DNA of 64,000 nucleotides from contig NZ_JANLOD010000078.1 of the NCBI RefSeq assembly GCF_025466085.1, positions 62,001-126,000 on the forward strand, written 5' to 3'. Below, in pieces: positions 44,311-56,116 of the stretch (position 1 is the first letter of the stretch; every line of letters starts with the position of its first letter). Below the pieces are notes generated by a model. That model saw nothing but the letters and a program-made list of their open reading frames with translations, did not search any database and was not told the origin of the DNA. A program made the translations under genes and the position numbers. Source of the stretch: Pseudomonas sp. 14P_8.1_Bac3. Lineage in GTDB: Bacteria > Pseudomonadota > Gammaproteobacteria > Pseudomonadales > Pseudomonadaceae.

Positions 44311-44757
44311 ATGCAATTGATCCTTCTGGAAAAAGTCACCAACCTGGGCAACCTGGGTGACAAAGTGAACGTTAAGGCTGGTTACGGTCGTAACTACCTG
44401 CTGCCTTACGGCAAAGCTACCGCTGCGACCGCTGCCAACCTGGCTGCGTTCGAAGAGCGTCGCGCTGAGCTGGAAAAAGCCGCAGCAGACCGTAAATCGT
44501 CGGCTGAAAGCCGCGCTGCCCAACTGGCCGAGCTGGAAGTGACTATCACTGCCACCGCTGGCGACGAAGGCAAGCTGTTCGGTTCGATCGGTACTCACGA
44601 CATCGCTGACGCACTGACCGCCTCCGGCGTTGAAGTGCAGAAGAGCGAAGTTCGTCTGCCGAACGGCACCATCCGCAACGTAGGCGAATTCGACGTAGCC
44701 GTGCACCTGCACGCCGAAGTTGAAGCCACCGTACGCGTTGTCGTGGTAGCAGCTTAA
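44311..44757 (+). CDS. rplI: 50S ribosomal protein bL9
   Basis: 148 aa. The N-terminal domain (MQLILLEKVTNLGNLGDKV, then KAGYGRNYLLPYGKA) binds 23S rRNA at the base of the L1 stalk. A long charged helix (about 45-75) joins it to a C-terminal domain. Start preceded by AGAGGA. Ends the operon before a terminator. Confidence 0.98.
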   Translation: MQLILLEKVTNLGNLGDKVNVKAGYGRNYLLPYGKATAATAANLAAFEERRAELEKAAADRKSSAESRAAQLAELEVTITATAGDEGKLFGSIGTHDIADALTASGVEVQKSEVRLPNGTIRNVGEFDVAVHLHAEVEATVRVVVVAA

Positions 44758-44802
44758 GCAGCACTTGTCGGCTGGCACCCTCGGGTGCTTGCCGGTAACA
44801 TC

Positions 44803-44835
44803 GGGCACGATCCTGTTTACAGGTCGTGCCCTTTG
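44803..44835 (+). terminator. Terminator after rplI
   Basis: GGGCACGA / TCGTGCCC stem around TCCTGTTTACAGG, itself able to pair, followed by TTTGTC. Located 45 bases after the stop. Confidence 0.75.
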
Positions 44836-44878
44836 TCTTTCTGCAGTTCCTGAATTCACACTAATCATTCAAGTGGCC

Positions 44879-46273
44879 ATGAACGATATCTCCGCTCCCG
44901 AGCAATACGATCTGCAAACCGCTGCCCTGAAGGTGCCGCCGCACTCCATCGAGGCCGAACAGGCTGTGCTCGGTGGTCTGATGCTGGACAACAACGCCTG
45001 GGAACGCGTGCTCGATCAAGTCTCCGACGGCGATTTCTATCGGCATGACCACCGCCTGATCTTCCGTGCGATCGCCAAGCTCGCCGACCAGAACTCACCG
45101 ATCGACGTCGTGACCCTGGCCGAGCAATTGGACAAGGAAGGTCAGACCTCGCAGGTCGGGGGCCTCGGCTACCTCGGTGAGCTGGCGAAAAACACCCCGT
45201 CCGTCGCCAACATCAAGGCCTACGCGCAGATCGTTCGTGCACGGGCAACCTTGCGCCAGCTGATCGGCATCGCCACCGAAATCGCCGACAGCGCCTTCAA
45301 CCCGGAAGGCCGCACCGCGGAAGAAATTCTCGACGAAGCCGAGCGGCAGATCTTCCAGATTGCCGAGGCCCGGCCCAAAACCGGCGGCCCGGTGAGCGTG
45401 AATGACCTGTTGACCAAGGCCATCGACCGCATCGACACCCTGTTCAACACCGACAATGCCATCACCGGGCTGTCGACGGGTTACACCGACCTCGACGAGA
45501 AAACCAGTGGCTTGCAGCCGGCTGACTTGATCATCGTCGCCGGTCGTCCGTCGATGGGTAAAACCACCTTTGCGATGAACCTGGTGGAAAACGCGGTGTT
45601 ACGCAGCGACAAGTGTGTTCTGGTCTACTCGCTCGAGATGCCAGGCGAATCGCTGATCATGCGTATGCTGTCGTCCCTCGGCCGCATCGACCAGACCAAG
45701 GTCCGTGCCGGTCGTCTCGATGACGACGATTGGCCGCGCCTGACGTCGGCGGTCAACCTGCTGAACGATCGCAAGCTGTTCATCGACGATACGGCGGGCA
45801 TCAGTCCCTCGGAGATGCGCGCGCGGACGCGACGCCTGGTGCGTGAGCACGGCGACGTGGCCCTGATCATGATCGACTACCTGCAATTGATGCAGATTCC
45901 GGGTTCCGGTGGCGACAACCGGACCAACGAGATTTCCGAGATCTCCCGTTCCTTGAAAGCCCTGGCCAAGGAATTCAACTGCCCGGTGGTAGCGTTGTCC
46001 CAGCTCAACCGCTCCCTGGAGCAACGGCCGAACAAACGGCCGATCAACTCCGACCTTCGGGAATCCGGAGCGATCGAGCAGGATGCCGACGTCATCATGT
46101 TCGTGTACCGGGATGAGGTTTATCACCCGGAAACCGAACACAAGGGCATCGCCGAGATCATCATCGGCAAGCAGCGGAACGGGCCGATCGGTACGTCCAG
46201 GCTGGCGTTCATCGGCAAGTACACGCGCTTCGAAAACCTGGCGCCAGGCAGTTACAACTTCGACGACGAATAA
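44879..46273 (+). CDS. dnaB: Replicative DNA helicase DnaB
   Basis: Hexameric 5'-3' helicase of the replication fork. 464 aa from the ATG at 44879 (MNDISAPEQYDLQTAALK); an upstream open frame runs through the rplI terminator and is ignored. The N-terminal collar domain is about 20-125 and the RecA-like motor about 180-460, with Walker A GRPSMGKTTFAMNL and Walker B MIDYLQLM. No intein or insertion is visible. It stands as its own unit. Confidence 0.97.
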   Translation: MNDISAPEQYDLQTAALKVPPHSIEAEQAVLGGLMLDNNAWERVLDQVSDGDFYRHDHRLIFRAIAKLADQNSPIDVVTLAEQLDKEGQTSQVGGLGYLGELAKNTPSVANIKAYAQIVRARATLRQLIGIATEIADSAFNPEGRTAEEILDEAERQIFQIAEARPKTGGPVSVNDLLTKAIDRIDTLFNTDNAITGLSTGYTDLDEKTSGLQPADLIIVAGRPSMGKTTFAMNLVENAVLRSDKCVLVYSLEMPGESLIMRMLSSLGRIDQTKVRAGRLDDDDWPRLTSAVNLLNDRKLFIDDTAGISPSEMRARTRRLVREHGDVALIMIDYLQLMQIPGSGGDNRTNEISEISRSLKALAKEFNCPVVALSQLNRSLEQRPNKRPINSDLRESGAIEQDADVIMFVYRDEVYHPETEHKGIAEIIIGKQRNGPIGTSRLAFIGKYTRFENLAPGSYNFDDE

Positions 46274-46278
46274 AAACC

Positions 46279-46369
46279 TGTGGGAGCGAGCCTGCTCGCG
46301 ATAGCGGTGTGCCAGACAACATCAATGTCGACTGACACACCGCTATCGCGAGCAGGCTCGCTCCCACAT
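46279..46369. repeat. REP pair with long extended arms
   Basis: Inverted units TGTGGGAGCGAGCCTGCTCG and CGAGCAGGCTCGCTCCCACA. The pairing continues past the REP core (GCGATAGCGGTGTG against CACACCGCTATCGC), giving arms of about 35 bases each. The spacer is GCCAGACAACATCAATGTCG, in part. Confidence 0.92.
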
Positions 46370-46466
46370 GGGTCGTCCGTAATTTCCGACCATAGCCGTC
46401 GGAATTGGTTATTTTTTGTGCTATATTCCGCGCCCGCGATTTTTCATCTCAACACCGGTCATCGTC

Positions 46467-48770
<2,304 letters not shown>

Positions 48771-48787
48771 GCCTCACTGGTCTGAAC

Positions 48788-48814
48788 AAAACGCCAACCT
48801 TCGGGTTGGCGTTT
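48788..48814 (+). terminator. Rho-independent terminator after the ygiQ-like gene
   Basis: AAAACGCCAACC / GGTTGGCGTTTT stem with a TTCG tetraloop, 17 bases after the stop. Confidence 0.92.
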
Positions 48815-48865
48815 TCGTGTCTGAGTGAATGCAAGATCGGGACGTTGTGTCGCGGCAACTGGTCT

Positions 48866-48973
48866 CTTCGCGGGCAAGTCGAACCGTCGCCCCGCCGCTC
48901 CCACAGCTTATCAGTGGATGCCAGATTTCCTGAGCGACAGAAGTCCCTGTGGGAGCGGGCTTGCCCGCGAAGG
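48866..48973. repeat. Degenerate REP pair
   Basis: The left unit (TTCGCGGGCAAGTCGAAC, then CCGCTCCCACA) carries an insertion inside its core. The right unit is intact (GTGGGAGCGGGCTTGCCCGC). It lies in the 389-base gap before the transglutaminase cluster. Confidence 0.75.
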
Positions 48974-49159
48974 GGCCAGCGTTGGCGACGACGATGCCCC
49001 TGAACGCCACAAATCCGTGCAATCGATCCAAAGCATTTTCCCGCATCGCCCGATTTTGGTGCTGTACTGCCCTAAGCAAATCATGAAAGCGCCGACGCCA
49101 CTGGATGGCATAAGTCTTGCGCGCTTTCGAATACGCTTAAGGCTCGCAGGAGGCACGCC

Positions 49160-52100
49160 GTGTCGATTCATGTCGCATTGCACCACGTCACGCATTACCG
49201 CTACGACCGCACTGTCGAGCTCGGTCCGCAAATCGTACGCCTGCGCCCGGCCGCCCACAGTCGCACGCGGATACTGTCCTATGCGCTGAAAGTCTCCCCT
49301 GAGCAGCACTTCATCAACTGGCAACAAGACCCGCAGGGCAACTACCTGGCGCGGTTAGTGTTCCCGGAGAAAACCGATGAGCTGCGAATCGAAGTCGACC
49401 TCCTGGCCGAGATGGCGGTTTTCAATCCGTTCGACTTTTTCCTCGAGCCGTACGCCGAACAGATCCCGTTCAGCTACGCCGCGGACGAGCGCAAGGAGCT
49501 GGCGCCGTATCTGGAAACCTTGCCCCTGACGCCGAGGTTCAAGGCCTACCTGGACGGCATCGACCGCACGCCGTTGCCGAGCGTGGATTTTCTCGTCGCG
49601 CTCAATCAGCGCCTGAGCGAAGACATCGGTTACCTGATCCGCATGGAACCCGGCGTGCAAACACCGGAGCACACCCTTGAACACGCCTCCGGTTCCTGCC
49701 GCGACTCGGCCTGGTTGCTGGTGCAGCTGCTGCGCAACCTCGGGCTGGCGGCGCGATTCGTCTCCGGCTACCTGATCCAACTCACCGCCGATGTCAAAAG
49801 CCTCGACGGCCCGTCGGGCACTGACGTGGACTTCACCGATCTGCACGCCTGGTGTGAGGTCTACCTGCCCGGCGCCGGCTGGATCGGCCTGGACGCGACC
49901 TCAGGGCTGTTCGCCGGTGAAGGACACATTCCGTTGGCCTGTAGTCCCGATCCAGGCTCCGCGGCGCCGATCAGTGGCCTGGTGGAACCGTGCGAGTGCG
50001 AATTCACCCACGAAATGTCCGTGGAGCGGATTTGGGAGGCACCTCGCGTCACCAAGCCCTACACCGAAGACCAATGGCTGGCGATCCAGGCGCTGGGCCG
50101 AAAGATCGATGCCGACCTGCTGGAGGGCGATGTACGCCTGACCATGGGCGGCGAGCCGACGTTTGTCTCTATCGACGATCCGGACGGCGCCGAATGGAAC
50201 ACCGCCGCGCTCGGGCCGGACAAACGCAGGCTGTCCGCCGAGCTGTTCCAGCGCATGCGCAAGCGGTACGCGCCGAAGGGCCTAATGCATTTCGGTCAGG
50301 GCAAGTGGTATCCGGGCGAACAGCTGCCGCGCTGGTCGTTGAATTGCTATTGGCGGCGTGACGGCGTGCCGATCTGGCACAACAGTGCGCTGATCGCCGA
50401 TGAGCAGGAAGACTATGGCGCCGATGGCGAGTTGGCCGGGCGTTTTCTGGCGAGTGTCGCCGAGCGCCTGAAAATTCCGACACGTTTTGTGTTTCCGGCC
50501 TACGAAGACAATTTCTATTACCTCTGGCGCGAAGGCACGTTGCCGCAGAACGTCAGCGCCGAAGATTCACGTCTGGAAGAACCGCTGGAGCGTGCGCGCC
50601 TGCGTAAAGTCTTCAGTCAGGGCCTGGATAAGGTCATCGGCCAGGTGCTGCCGCTGGCGCGCACCGCCAAGGGCGATCAGTGGCAAAGCGGCCGCTGGTA
50701 CTTGCGCGACGAGCACTGCCGGCTGGTGCCGGGGGATTCGCCGCTGGGGTATCGCTTGCCGCTGGGTTCACAGCCCTGGGTGAAGGCCGCCGAATATCCG
50801 TTCATTCATCCCAACGACCCGAATCAGGCGTTTCCAGCGCTGCCGGACACGCAGCAATTGAACGCCCCCGGCGCAGCGGCCGAAGCGATCGAGCGGGACC
50901 TGGAGATCGACGAATCCGCCGACTGGCTGACTCGCACCGCGTTTTGTGCCGAGGCCCGGGAAGGGCGGCTGTACCTGTTCATGCCGCCGCTGGAGCGGGT
51001 CGAGGATTATCTGGAGCTGGTCACTGCGATCGAAGCCACGGCGCAGGAACTGCATTGCCCGGTGTTGCTGGAAGGTTATGAACCGCCAGGCGATCCGCGC
51101 CTGAGCAACTTTCGCATCACCCCGGATCCGGGCGTGATCGAGGTCAACGTGCAGCCGTCCGCCACGTGGGATGAGCTGGTCGAGCGCACCGAGTTCTTGT
51201 ACGAAGAAGCGCGCCAGACACGCCTGACCACCGAGAAATTCATGATTGATGGTCGGCACACCGGCACCGGCGGCGGCAACCATTTCGTACTGGGGGGCGC
51301 GACACCGGCCGACTCTCCGTTTCTGCGTCGCCCGGATTTGCTGCGCAGCCTGATCAGTTACTGGCACAACCACCCGTCACTGTCCTACCTGTTTTCCGGA
51401 TTGTTCATCGGCCCGACGTCCCAAGCGCCACGGGTCGATGAGGCCCGTAACGATGCGTTGTATGAGCTGGAAATCGCTTTCGCGCAAATGCCCTCGCCCG
51501 GCGAGGAATGCGCGCCGTGGCTGGTGGATCGGCTGTTGCGCAACCTGCTGATCGACGTGACCGGCAACACCCACCGCGCCGAATTTTGCATCGACAAGCT
51601 CTATTCGCCGGACGGTGCGACCGGGCGTCTCGGTCTGCTGGAATTGCGCGCCTTTGAAATGCCGCCCCATGCGCGCATGAGCCTGGCCCAGCAGTTGCTG
51701 TTGCGAGCGTTGGTCGCGCGGTTCTGGCGCGAGCCTTACGCACCGCCGAAACTGGCGCGCTGGGGCACGGAATTGCACGACCGTTTCCTGCTGCCGCATT
51801 TCATCGAGCAGGATTTCGCTGACGTCATCGTTGATCTCAATGCCGCGGGTTACCCGGTGCGCGCGGAATGGTTCGCGGCGCATCTGGAGTTCCGCTTTCC
51901 CAAGGTTGGCGATTACGCGGTCAGCGGCATCGAGCTGGAAGTGCGTCAGGCACTGGAGCCGTGGCATGTACTGGGCGAGGAGGGCGCTGTCGGCGGCACG
52001 GTGCGTTATGTGGATTCGTCCCTGGAGCGTTTGCAGGTCAAAGTCACGGGGCTGCCGCCGCAACGCTATCTGCTGACCTGCAACGGCGTACCCGTGCCGT

Positions 52101-52435
52101 TGCAGCCCACCGGACGAGTGGGTGAGTTCGTCGCTGGCGTGCGGTTCCGCGCCTGGCAACCGGCCAACTGCCTGCAACCGACTATTCCGGTGCATGCGCC
52201 GCTGGTGTTCGATCTGCTCGACACCTGGATGCAGCGTTCGCTGGGTGGCTGTCAGTACCACGTCGCTCATCCGGGCGGGCGCAATTACGACAGCCTGCCG
52301 GTCAACGCCAATGAAGCCGAGAGTAGGAGGATGGCGCGTTTCTTCCGCATCGGACACAGCCCTGGGAAACTTCCTATACCGATCCTGGAAATTAACGACG
52401 AGCTGCCGCTGACTCTCGATTTACGACGTTTCTAA
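49160..52435 (+). CDS. Transglutaminase-like protein fused to DUF2126
   Basis: 1091-aa cytoplasmic protein starting with GTG at 49160, with AGGAGG six bases upstream. Residues 1-about 90 are the bacterial transglutaminase N-terminal domain (VALHHVTHYRYDRTVELG). The papain-like core follows (about 150-260) with catalytic Cys180 (SGSCRDSAW), His229 (DLHAW) and Asp245 (LDATSG). Residues about 300-1090 are DUF2126, with TMGGEPTFVSIDDPDGAEWN and FGQGKWYPGEQLPRW. Its later part contains GTGGGNHFVLGG and FIGPTSQAPRVDEAR, which recall glutamine-synthetase/GCS-type carboxylate-amine ligases. Comparative genomics (amidoligase work of Iyer, Aravind and colleagues) places such proteins in peptide-modifying systems. 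Activity is untested as far as I know. First gene of the three-gene cluster. Confidence 0.88.
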   Translation: MSIHVALHHVTHYRYDRTVELGPQIVRLRPAAHSRTRILSYALKVSPEQHFINWQQDPQGNYLARLVFPEKTDELRIEVDLLAEMAVFNPFDFFLEPYAEQIPFSYAADERKELAPYLETLPLTPRFKAYLDGIDRTPLPSVDFLVALNQRLSEDIGYLIRMEPGVQTPEHTLEHASGSCRDSAWLLVQLLRNLGLAARFVSGYLIQLTADVKSLDGPSGTDVDFTDLHAWCEVYLPGAGWIGLDATSGLFAGEGHIPLACSPDPGSAAPISGLVEPCECEFTHEMSVERIWEAPRVTKPYTEDQWLAIQALGRKIDADLLEGDVRLTMGGEPTFVSIDDPDGAEWNTAALGPDKRRLSAELFQRMRKRYAPKGLMHFGQGKWYPGEQLPRWSLNCYWRRDGVPIWHNSALIADEQEDYGADGELAGRFLASVAERLKIPTRFVFPAYEDNFYYLWREGTLPQNVSAEDSRLEEPLERARLRKVFSQGLDKVIGQVLPLARTAKGDQWQSGRWYLRDEHCRLVPGDSPLGYRLPLGSQPWVKAAEYPFIHPNDPNQAFPALPDTQQLNAPGAAAEAIERDLEIDESADWLTRTAFCAEAREGRLYLFMPPLERVEDYLELVTAIEATAQELHCPVLLEGYEPPGDPRLSNFRITPDPGVIEVNVQPSATWDELVERTEFLYEEARQTRLTTEKFMIDGRHTGTGGGNHFVLGGATPADSPFLRRPDLLRSLISYWHNHPSLSYLFSGLFIGPTSQAPRVDEARNDALYELEIAFAQMPSPGEECAPWLVDRLLRNLLIDVTGNTHRAEFCIDKLYSPDGATGRLGLLELRAFEMPPHARMSLAQQLLLRALVARFWREPYAPPKLARWGTELHDRFLLPHFIEQDFADVIVDLNAAGYPVRAEWFAAHLEFRFPKVGDYAVSGIELEVRQALEPWHVLGEEGAVGGTVRYVDSSLERLQVKVTGLPPQRYLLTCNGVPVPLQPTGRVGEFVAGVRFRAWQPANCLQPTIPVHAPLVFDLLDTWMQRSLGGCQYHVAHPGGRNYDSLPVNANEAESRRMARFFRIGHSPGKLPIPILEINDELPLTLDLRRF

Positions 52436-52523
52436 ACCGTACGCGACGCTCGGATTTTTCGTCTATCCGGGCGTCACACGCCTGCGTTAGTCTGACCGTT
52501 CTTTGCTGTCTGCCGAGCTTTCC

Positions 52524-55010
52524 ATGCCTGACCTGCTAGACCGCTACCCGCTGACGGCGGGCACTTATCACGAACTGCTCGACGCTGACGGCACCGTGCG
52601 CCCTCACTGGCGCCGGCTGTTCGACCAGTTGCAGCGCAGTACGCCAATGCAGTTGGTGCAGCGTCAGGCGCTGCTGACCCGGCAGATCCAGGAAAACGGC
52701 GTGACCTACAACGTCTACGCCGACCCCAAGGGGGCCGATCGCCCGTGGGAGCTGGACCTGTTGCCGCACGTGATCGCTGCGCAGGAATGGGCGCAATTGT
52801 CAGCCGGCATCGCCCAGCGGGCTCGCCTGTTGAATGCGGTACTGGCCGACCTGTACGGGCCGCAACGCTTGATCGCGGAAGGTTTGCTGCCGGCAGAGCT
52901 GGTGTTCGGCCACAACAATTTTCTCTGGCCCTGTCAGGGCATCACGCCCCCCGACGGGGCTTTTTTGCATCTGTATGCCGTGGACCTGGCGCGCACGCCC
53001 GATGGTCGCTGGTGGGTGACAGCGGATCGCACGCAAGCACCGTCCGGCGCCGGTTACGCGTTGGAAAACCGCACCATCGTGTCCCGGGCCTTTCCCGAGT
53101 TGTACCGCGATTTGAAGGTGCAGCACCTGGCCGGATTTTTCCGCACGCTGCAGGAAACCCTGGCCCGTCAGGCGCCGAGTGACGATCAAGCGCCGTTGGT
53201 GGTGCTGCTGACGCCGGGGCGCTTCAACGAAAGCTATTTCGAGCATTTATACCTCGCGCGGCAACTCGGTTATCCGCTGGTGGAGGGCGGCGACCTCACG
53301 GTGCGCGATGCCACGGTCTACCTGAAAACCTTGAGCGGCCTGCGTCGGGTTCACGCGATCATGCGCCGGCTCGACGATGACTTCTGCGACCCGCTGGAAT
53401 TGCGCACCGATTCAGCCCTTGGCGTGCCAGGCCTGCTTGAAGCCGTGCGGCAGGGGCGGGTGCTGGTAGCCAATGCGTTAGGCAGCGGTGTGCTGGAATC
53501 GCCGGGGCTGCTGGGCTTTCTACCGAGGATCAACCAATTCCTGTTTGGCGAAGAGCTGCTCTTGCCGTCCATCGCGACATGGTGGTGCGGTGAAGCACCG
53601 GTGCTGGCCCAAGCGCTGGAAAAACTGCCGGAACTGCTGATCAAACCGGCGTTTCCGTCGCAGAGCTTCGCACCGGTATTTGGCCGGGATTTGAGTGAAA
53701 AACAGCGCCAGAATCTCGCCGAGCGCATGCAGGCGCGTCCTTATGCCTACGTCGCGCAAGAACTGGCGCAATTGTCCCAGGCGCCGATCTGGCAGGCCGA
53801 GGACGGTCAGTTGCAGCCCCGGGCCATTGGCATGCGAATGTATGCGGTGGCCAGTCGTGACGGCTATCGCGTGTTGCCCGGTGGGTTGACCCGGGTGGCG
53901 GCGGAGGCGGATGCCGAAGTGGTGTCGATGCAGCGTGGCGGCGCGAGCAAGGACACCTGGGTGCTCGGTGATCGGCCGCCGAGCGGCGAACAATGGAAGG
54001 CCCAGCGCAACATCGGCGTACACGACCTGGTGCGACGCGATCCGTACCTGCCATCGCGGGTGGTGGAAAACCTGTTCTGGTTCGGTCGTTACTGCGAGCG
54101 CTGCGATGACAGTGCGCGTCTGCTGCGGATCATGCTCGCGCGCTACGTCGATGGCGACGACCCGCAGGCTCTGTCCGCGGCGGTCGACCTGGGTGAGCGG
54201 CTGATGCTGTTGCCCGATGAAGGGAAACTGCCAGAGCGGTTGCTCGCGGCGTTGCTCGGCGACGACTGGCCGTTCAGCCTGCGCTCCAACCTGCAGCGCT
54301 TGCAGTGGGCGGCGTCGCAAGTGCGCGGCAAGCTCTCGCGGGAAAACTGGCAGGCGCTGGTGGAGTTGCAGCGTGAGGCGATCGAGCTGGAAACCGAGGA
54401 GCCCGATTTCGGCGAGTTGTTGGATTTTCTCAACCGTCTGGTGATGTCGCTGGCGGCGCTGTCCGGTTTCGCCCTCGACGACATGACTCGCGACGAAGGC
54501 TGGCGCTTCCTGATGATCGGCCGGCGCATCGAACGCCTGCAATTTCTCAGCGGCAGCCTCGCGGCGTTCCTGCGCGGCAGCGGCGTGTTCGATCAGGCCG
54601 GGCTGGAATGGCTGCTGGAACTCGGTAACAGCAGCATCACCTACCGCTCGAGGTACCTGGCGGTGGCGCAGTTGATTCCAGTGCTCGACCTGTTGCTGCT
54701 CGACGAGCAGAACCCGCACGCGGTGTTGTTCCAGCTGAAACTGGTGACCCGCACGCTCAAACGGTTGAACGATGATTTTGGCGTCCCCCGCGAAGCCGGT
54801 CTGCCGCGGTTGGTGGAGCGTCTGGCGCGGTTCGATCTGGGCTGCCTGGAGAATTCGTTGTTCGGCGTGGCCAGCGTGCGTGCAGCCATCGAGGGGCTGG
54901 CCGATCTGCTGCAAGAAATCGCCGAGGCTAGCGGGCAGGTGTCGGATCGCCTGGCATTGCGCCATTTCGCTCACGTCGACGATGTCAGCCAGCGCACGGT
55001 GTCCGTCTGA
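52524..55010 (+). CDS. Circularly permuted ATP-grasp and alpha-E domain protein
   Basis: 828 aa, started at the ATG at 52524 (MPDLLDRYPLTAGTYHELLD); an in-frame TTG at 52503 is less likely. The N-terminal half (about 70-490) is a circularly permuted ATP-grasp ligase (DUF404/DUF407 type), with YPLVEGGDLTVRDATVYLKT, FLPRINQFLFGEELLLPS and LIKPAFPSQSF. The C-terminal half (about 505-815) is the alpha-E domain (DUF403), an all-helical module beginning PSRVVENLFWFGRYCERCDD. In many bacteria the two are separate genes; here they are fused. ATP-grasp enzymes join a carboxylate to an amine; the substrates here are unknown. The stop overlaps the next start (TGATGA). Confidence 0.88.
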   Translation: MPDLLDRYPLTAGTYHELLDADGTVRPHWRRLFDQLQRSTPMQLVQRQALLTRQIQENGVTYNVYADPKGADRPWELDLLPHVIAAQEWAQLSAGIAQRARLLNAVLADLYGPQRLIAEGLLPAELVFGHNNFLWPCQGITPPDGAFLHLYAVDLARTPDGRWWVTADRTQAPSGAGYALENRTIVSRAFPELYRDLKVQHLAGFFRTLQETLARQAPSDDQAPLVVLLTPGRFNESYFEHLYLARQLGYPLVEGGDLTVRDATVYLKTLSGLRRVHAIMRRLDDDFCDPLELRTDSALGVPGLLEAVRQGRVLVANALGSGVLESPGLLGFLPRINQFLFGEELLLPSIATWWCGEAPVLAQALEKLPELLIKPAFPSQSFAPVFGRDLSEKQRQNLAERMQARPYAYVAQELAQLSQAPIWQAEDGQLQPRAIGMRMYAVASRDGYRVLPGGLTRVAAEADAEVVSMQRGGASKDTWVLGDRPPSGEQWKAQRNIGVHDLVRRDPYLPSRVVENLFWFGRYCERCDDSARLLRIMLARYVDGDDPQALSAAVDLGERLMLLPDEGKLPERLLAALLGDDWPFSLRSNLQRLQWAASQVRGKLSRENWQALVELQREAIELETEEPDFGELLDFLNRLVMSLAALSGFALDDMTRDEGWRFLMIGRRIERLQFLSGSLAAFLRGSGVFDQAGLEWLLELGNSSITYRSRYLAVAQLIPVLDLLLLDEQNPHAVLFQLKLVTRTLKRLNDDFGVPREAGLPRLVERLARFDLGCLENSLFGVASVRAAIEGLADLLQEIAEASGQVSDRLALRHFAHVDDVSQRTVSV

Positions 55011-55900
55011 TGAGCGCCCGTTATCAGATTTTTCACGACACCCATTATCACTACGACAGCCCGGTGTCCCTCGCCCAGCAATTGGCGCATCTGTGGCCGC
55101 GCGCGTGTGCGTGGCAGCGCTGCACCGAGCAGCACTTGCAGATCAGTCCCGATCCGACTTCGCGCCGCGACGAGCTGGATGTGTTCGGCAATCCCCTCAC
55201 GCGCCTGGCCTTCGAGCGACCCCACGATGAATTGCTGGTCAATGCCCGGCTCAGCGTTGAAGTGTTCGCCCGCCCCACACTGGATTTCAGTCAGTCCCCC
55301 GCCTGGGAAGATACTCGCGATGCGCTGACCTACAGCGGTCAGCCGCTGTCACTCGAGCGACTTGAGGCTTGCCGTTACCGTTTTGAATCGCCGTACGTGC
55401 ATTTGAAACGCAACTTCGTCGAATTTTCGGAAAGCTGTTTCCCCCCAGGTCGGCCGCTGATGCTCGGCGTTCAGGCACTGATGGAGAAAATTTTCAGCGA
55501 GTTCACCTTCGATGCCGAAGCCACACAGGTGGCGACGCCGCTGGTAGAAGTGCTGGAGCGCCGCCGCGGCGTGTGCCAAGACTTCGCCCACCTGATGCTG
55601 GCTTGTGTGCGTTCCCGAGGACTGGCGGCGCGCTACATCAGCGGTTACCTGCTGACACAACCGCCCCCTGGCCAGCCGCGACTGATCGGTGCCGACGCTT
55701 CTCATGCCTGGGTTTCGGTATTTTGCCCGGTGCTGGGCTGGGTGGATTTCGATCCGACCAATAACGTGCAACCGGCACTTGAACACATCACCCTGGCCTG
55801 GGGCCGGGATTTTTCCGATGTGTCACCGTTGCGAGGGGTGATTCTGGGAGGGGGAAATCACGACCCCGAAGTCCAGGTCACTGTTATGCCACTGGATTGA
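55010..55900 (+). CDS. Transglutaminase-like cysteine peptidase family protein
   Basis: 296-aa protein without a signal peptide. The transglutaminase N-terminal domain is at 1-85 (YQIFHDTHYHYDSPVSLAQ). The core has Cys189 (RRGVCQDFAH), His232 (DASHAWVSV) and Asp248 (DFDPTNN), a complete triad. It is smaller than the first gene and lacks DUF2126. The start overlaps the stop of the ATP-grasp gene, so the two are coupled. Such proteins may act as peptidases or amide-forming enzymes; together with the ligases upstream they suggest reversible peptide tagging, which is inference. Confidence 0.88.
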   Translation: MSARYQIFHDTHYHYDSPVSLAQQLAHLWPRACAWQRCTEQHLQISPDPTSRRDELDVFGNPLTRLAFERPHDELLVNARLSVEVFARPTLDFSQSPAWEDTRDALTYSGQPLSLERLEACRYRFESPYVHLKRNFVEFSESCFPPGRPLMLGVQALMEKIFSEFTFDAEATQVATPLVEVLERRRGVCQDFAHLMLACVRSRGLAARYISGYLLTQPPPGQPRLIGADASHAWVSVFCPVLGWVDFDPTNNVQPALEHITLAWGRDFSDVSPLRGVILGGGNHDPEVQVTVMPLD

Positions 55901-55906
55901 CGTAGA

Positions 55907-55997
55907 CCCAAGCGGGCTCGCTCGCGAAGGCGGGTAAACATTCAACGTTGAGGGTGACTGACACACCGCCTTCGCGAACAAGCCCGCTCCCACAGGG
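55907..55997. repeat. REP pair (GCGGGC type) with conserved spacer
   Basis: Inverted units GCGGGCTCGCTCGCGAAGGC and TTCGCGAACAAGCCCGCTCC around a spacer containing ATTCAACGTTGAGGGTGACT. The left unit has lost its GTGGGA head. Confidence 0.8.
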
Positions 55998-56116
55998 GGC
56001 GCGCGGGGATTTCCGGACAGCGGTCTTTCCGATTGGCCTGTGAGGGTCAGCAGCGGAGCTGCTGACCCTGGACACAGATCCGGTGGGCCTGATCAGATCA
56101 TCGGGCCCTGAGGGTC

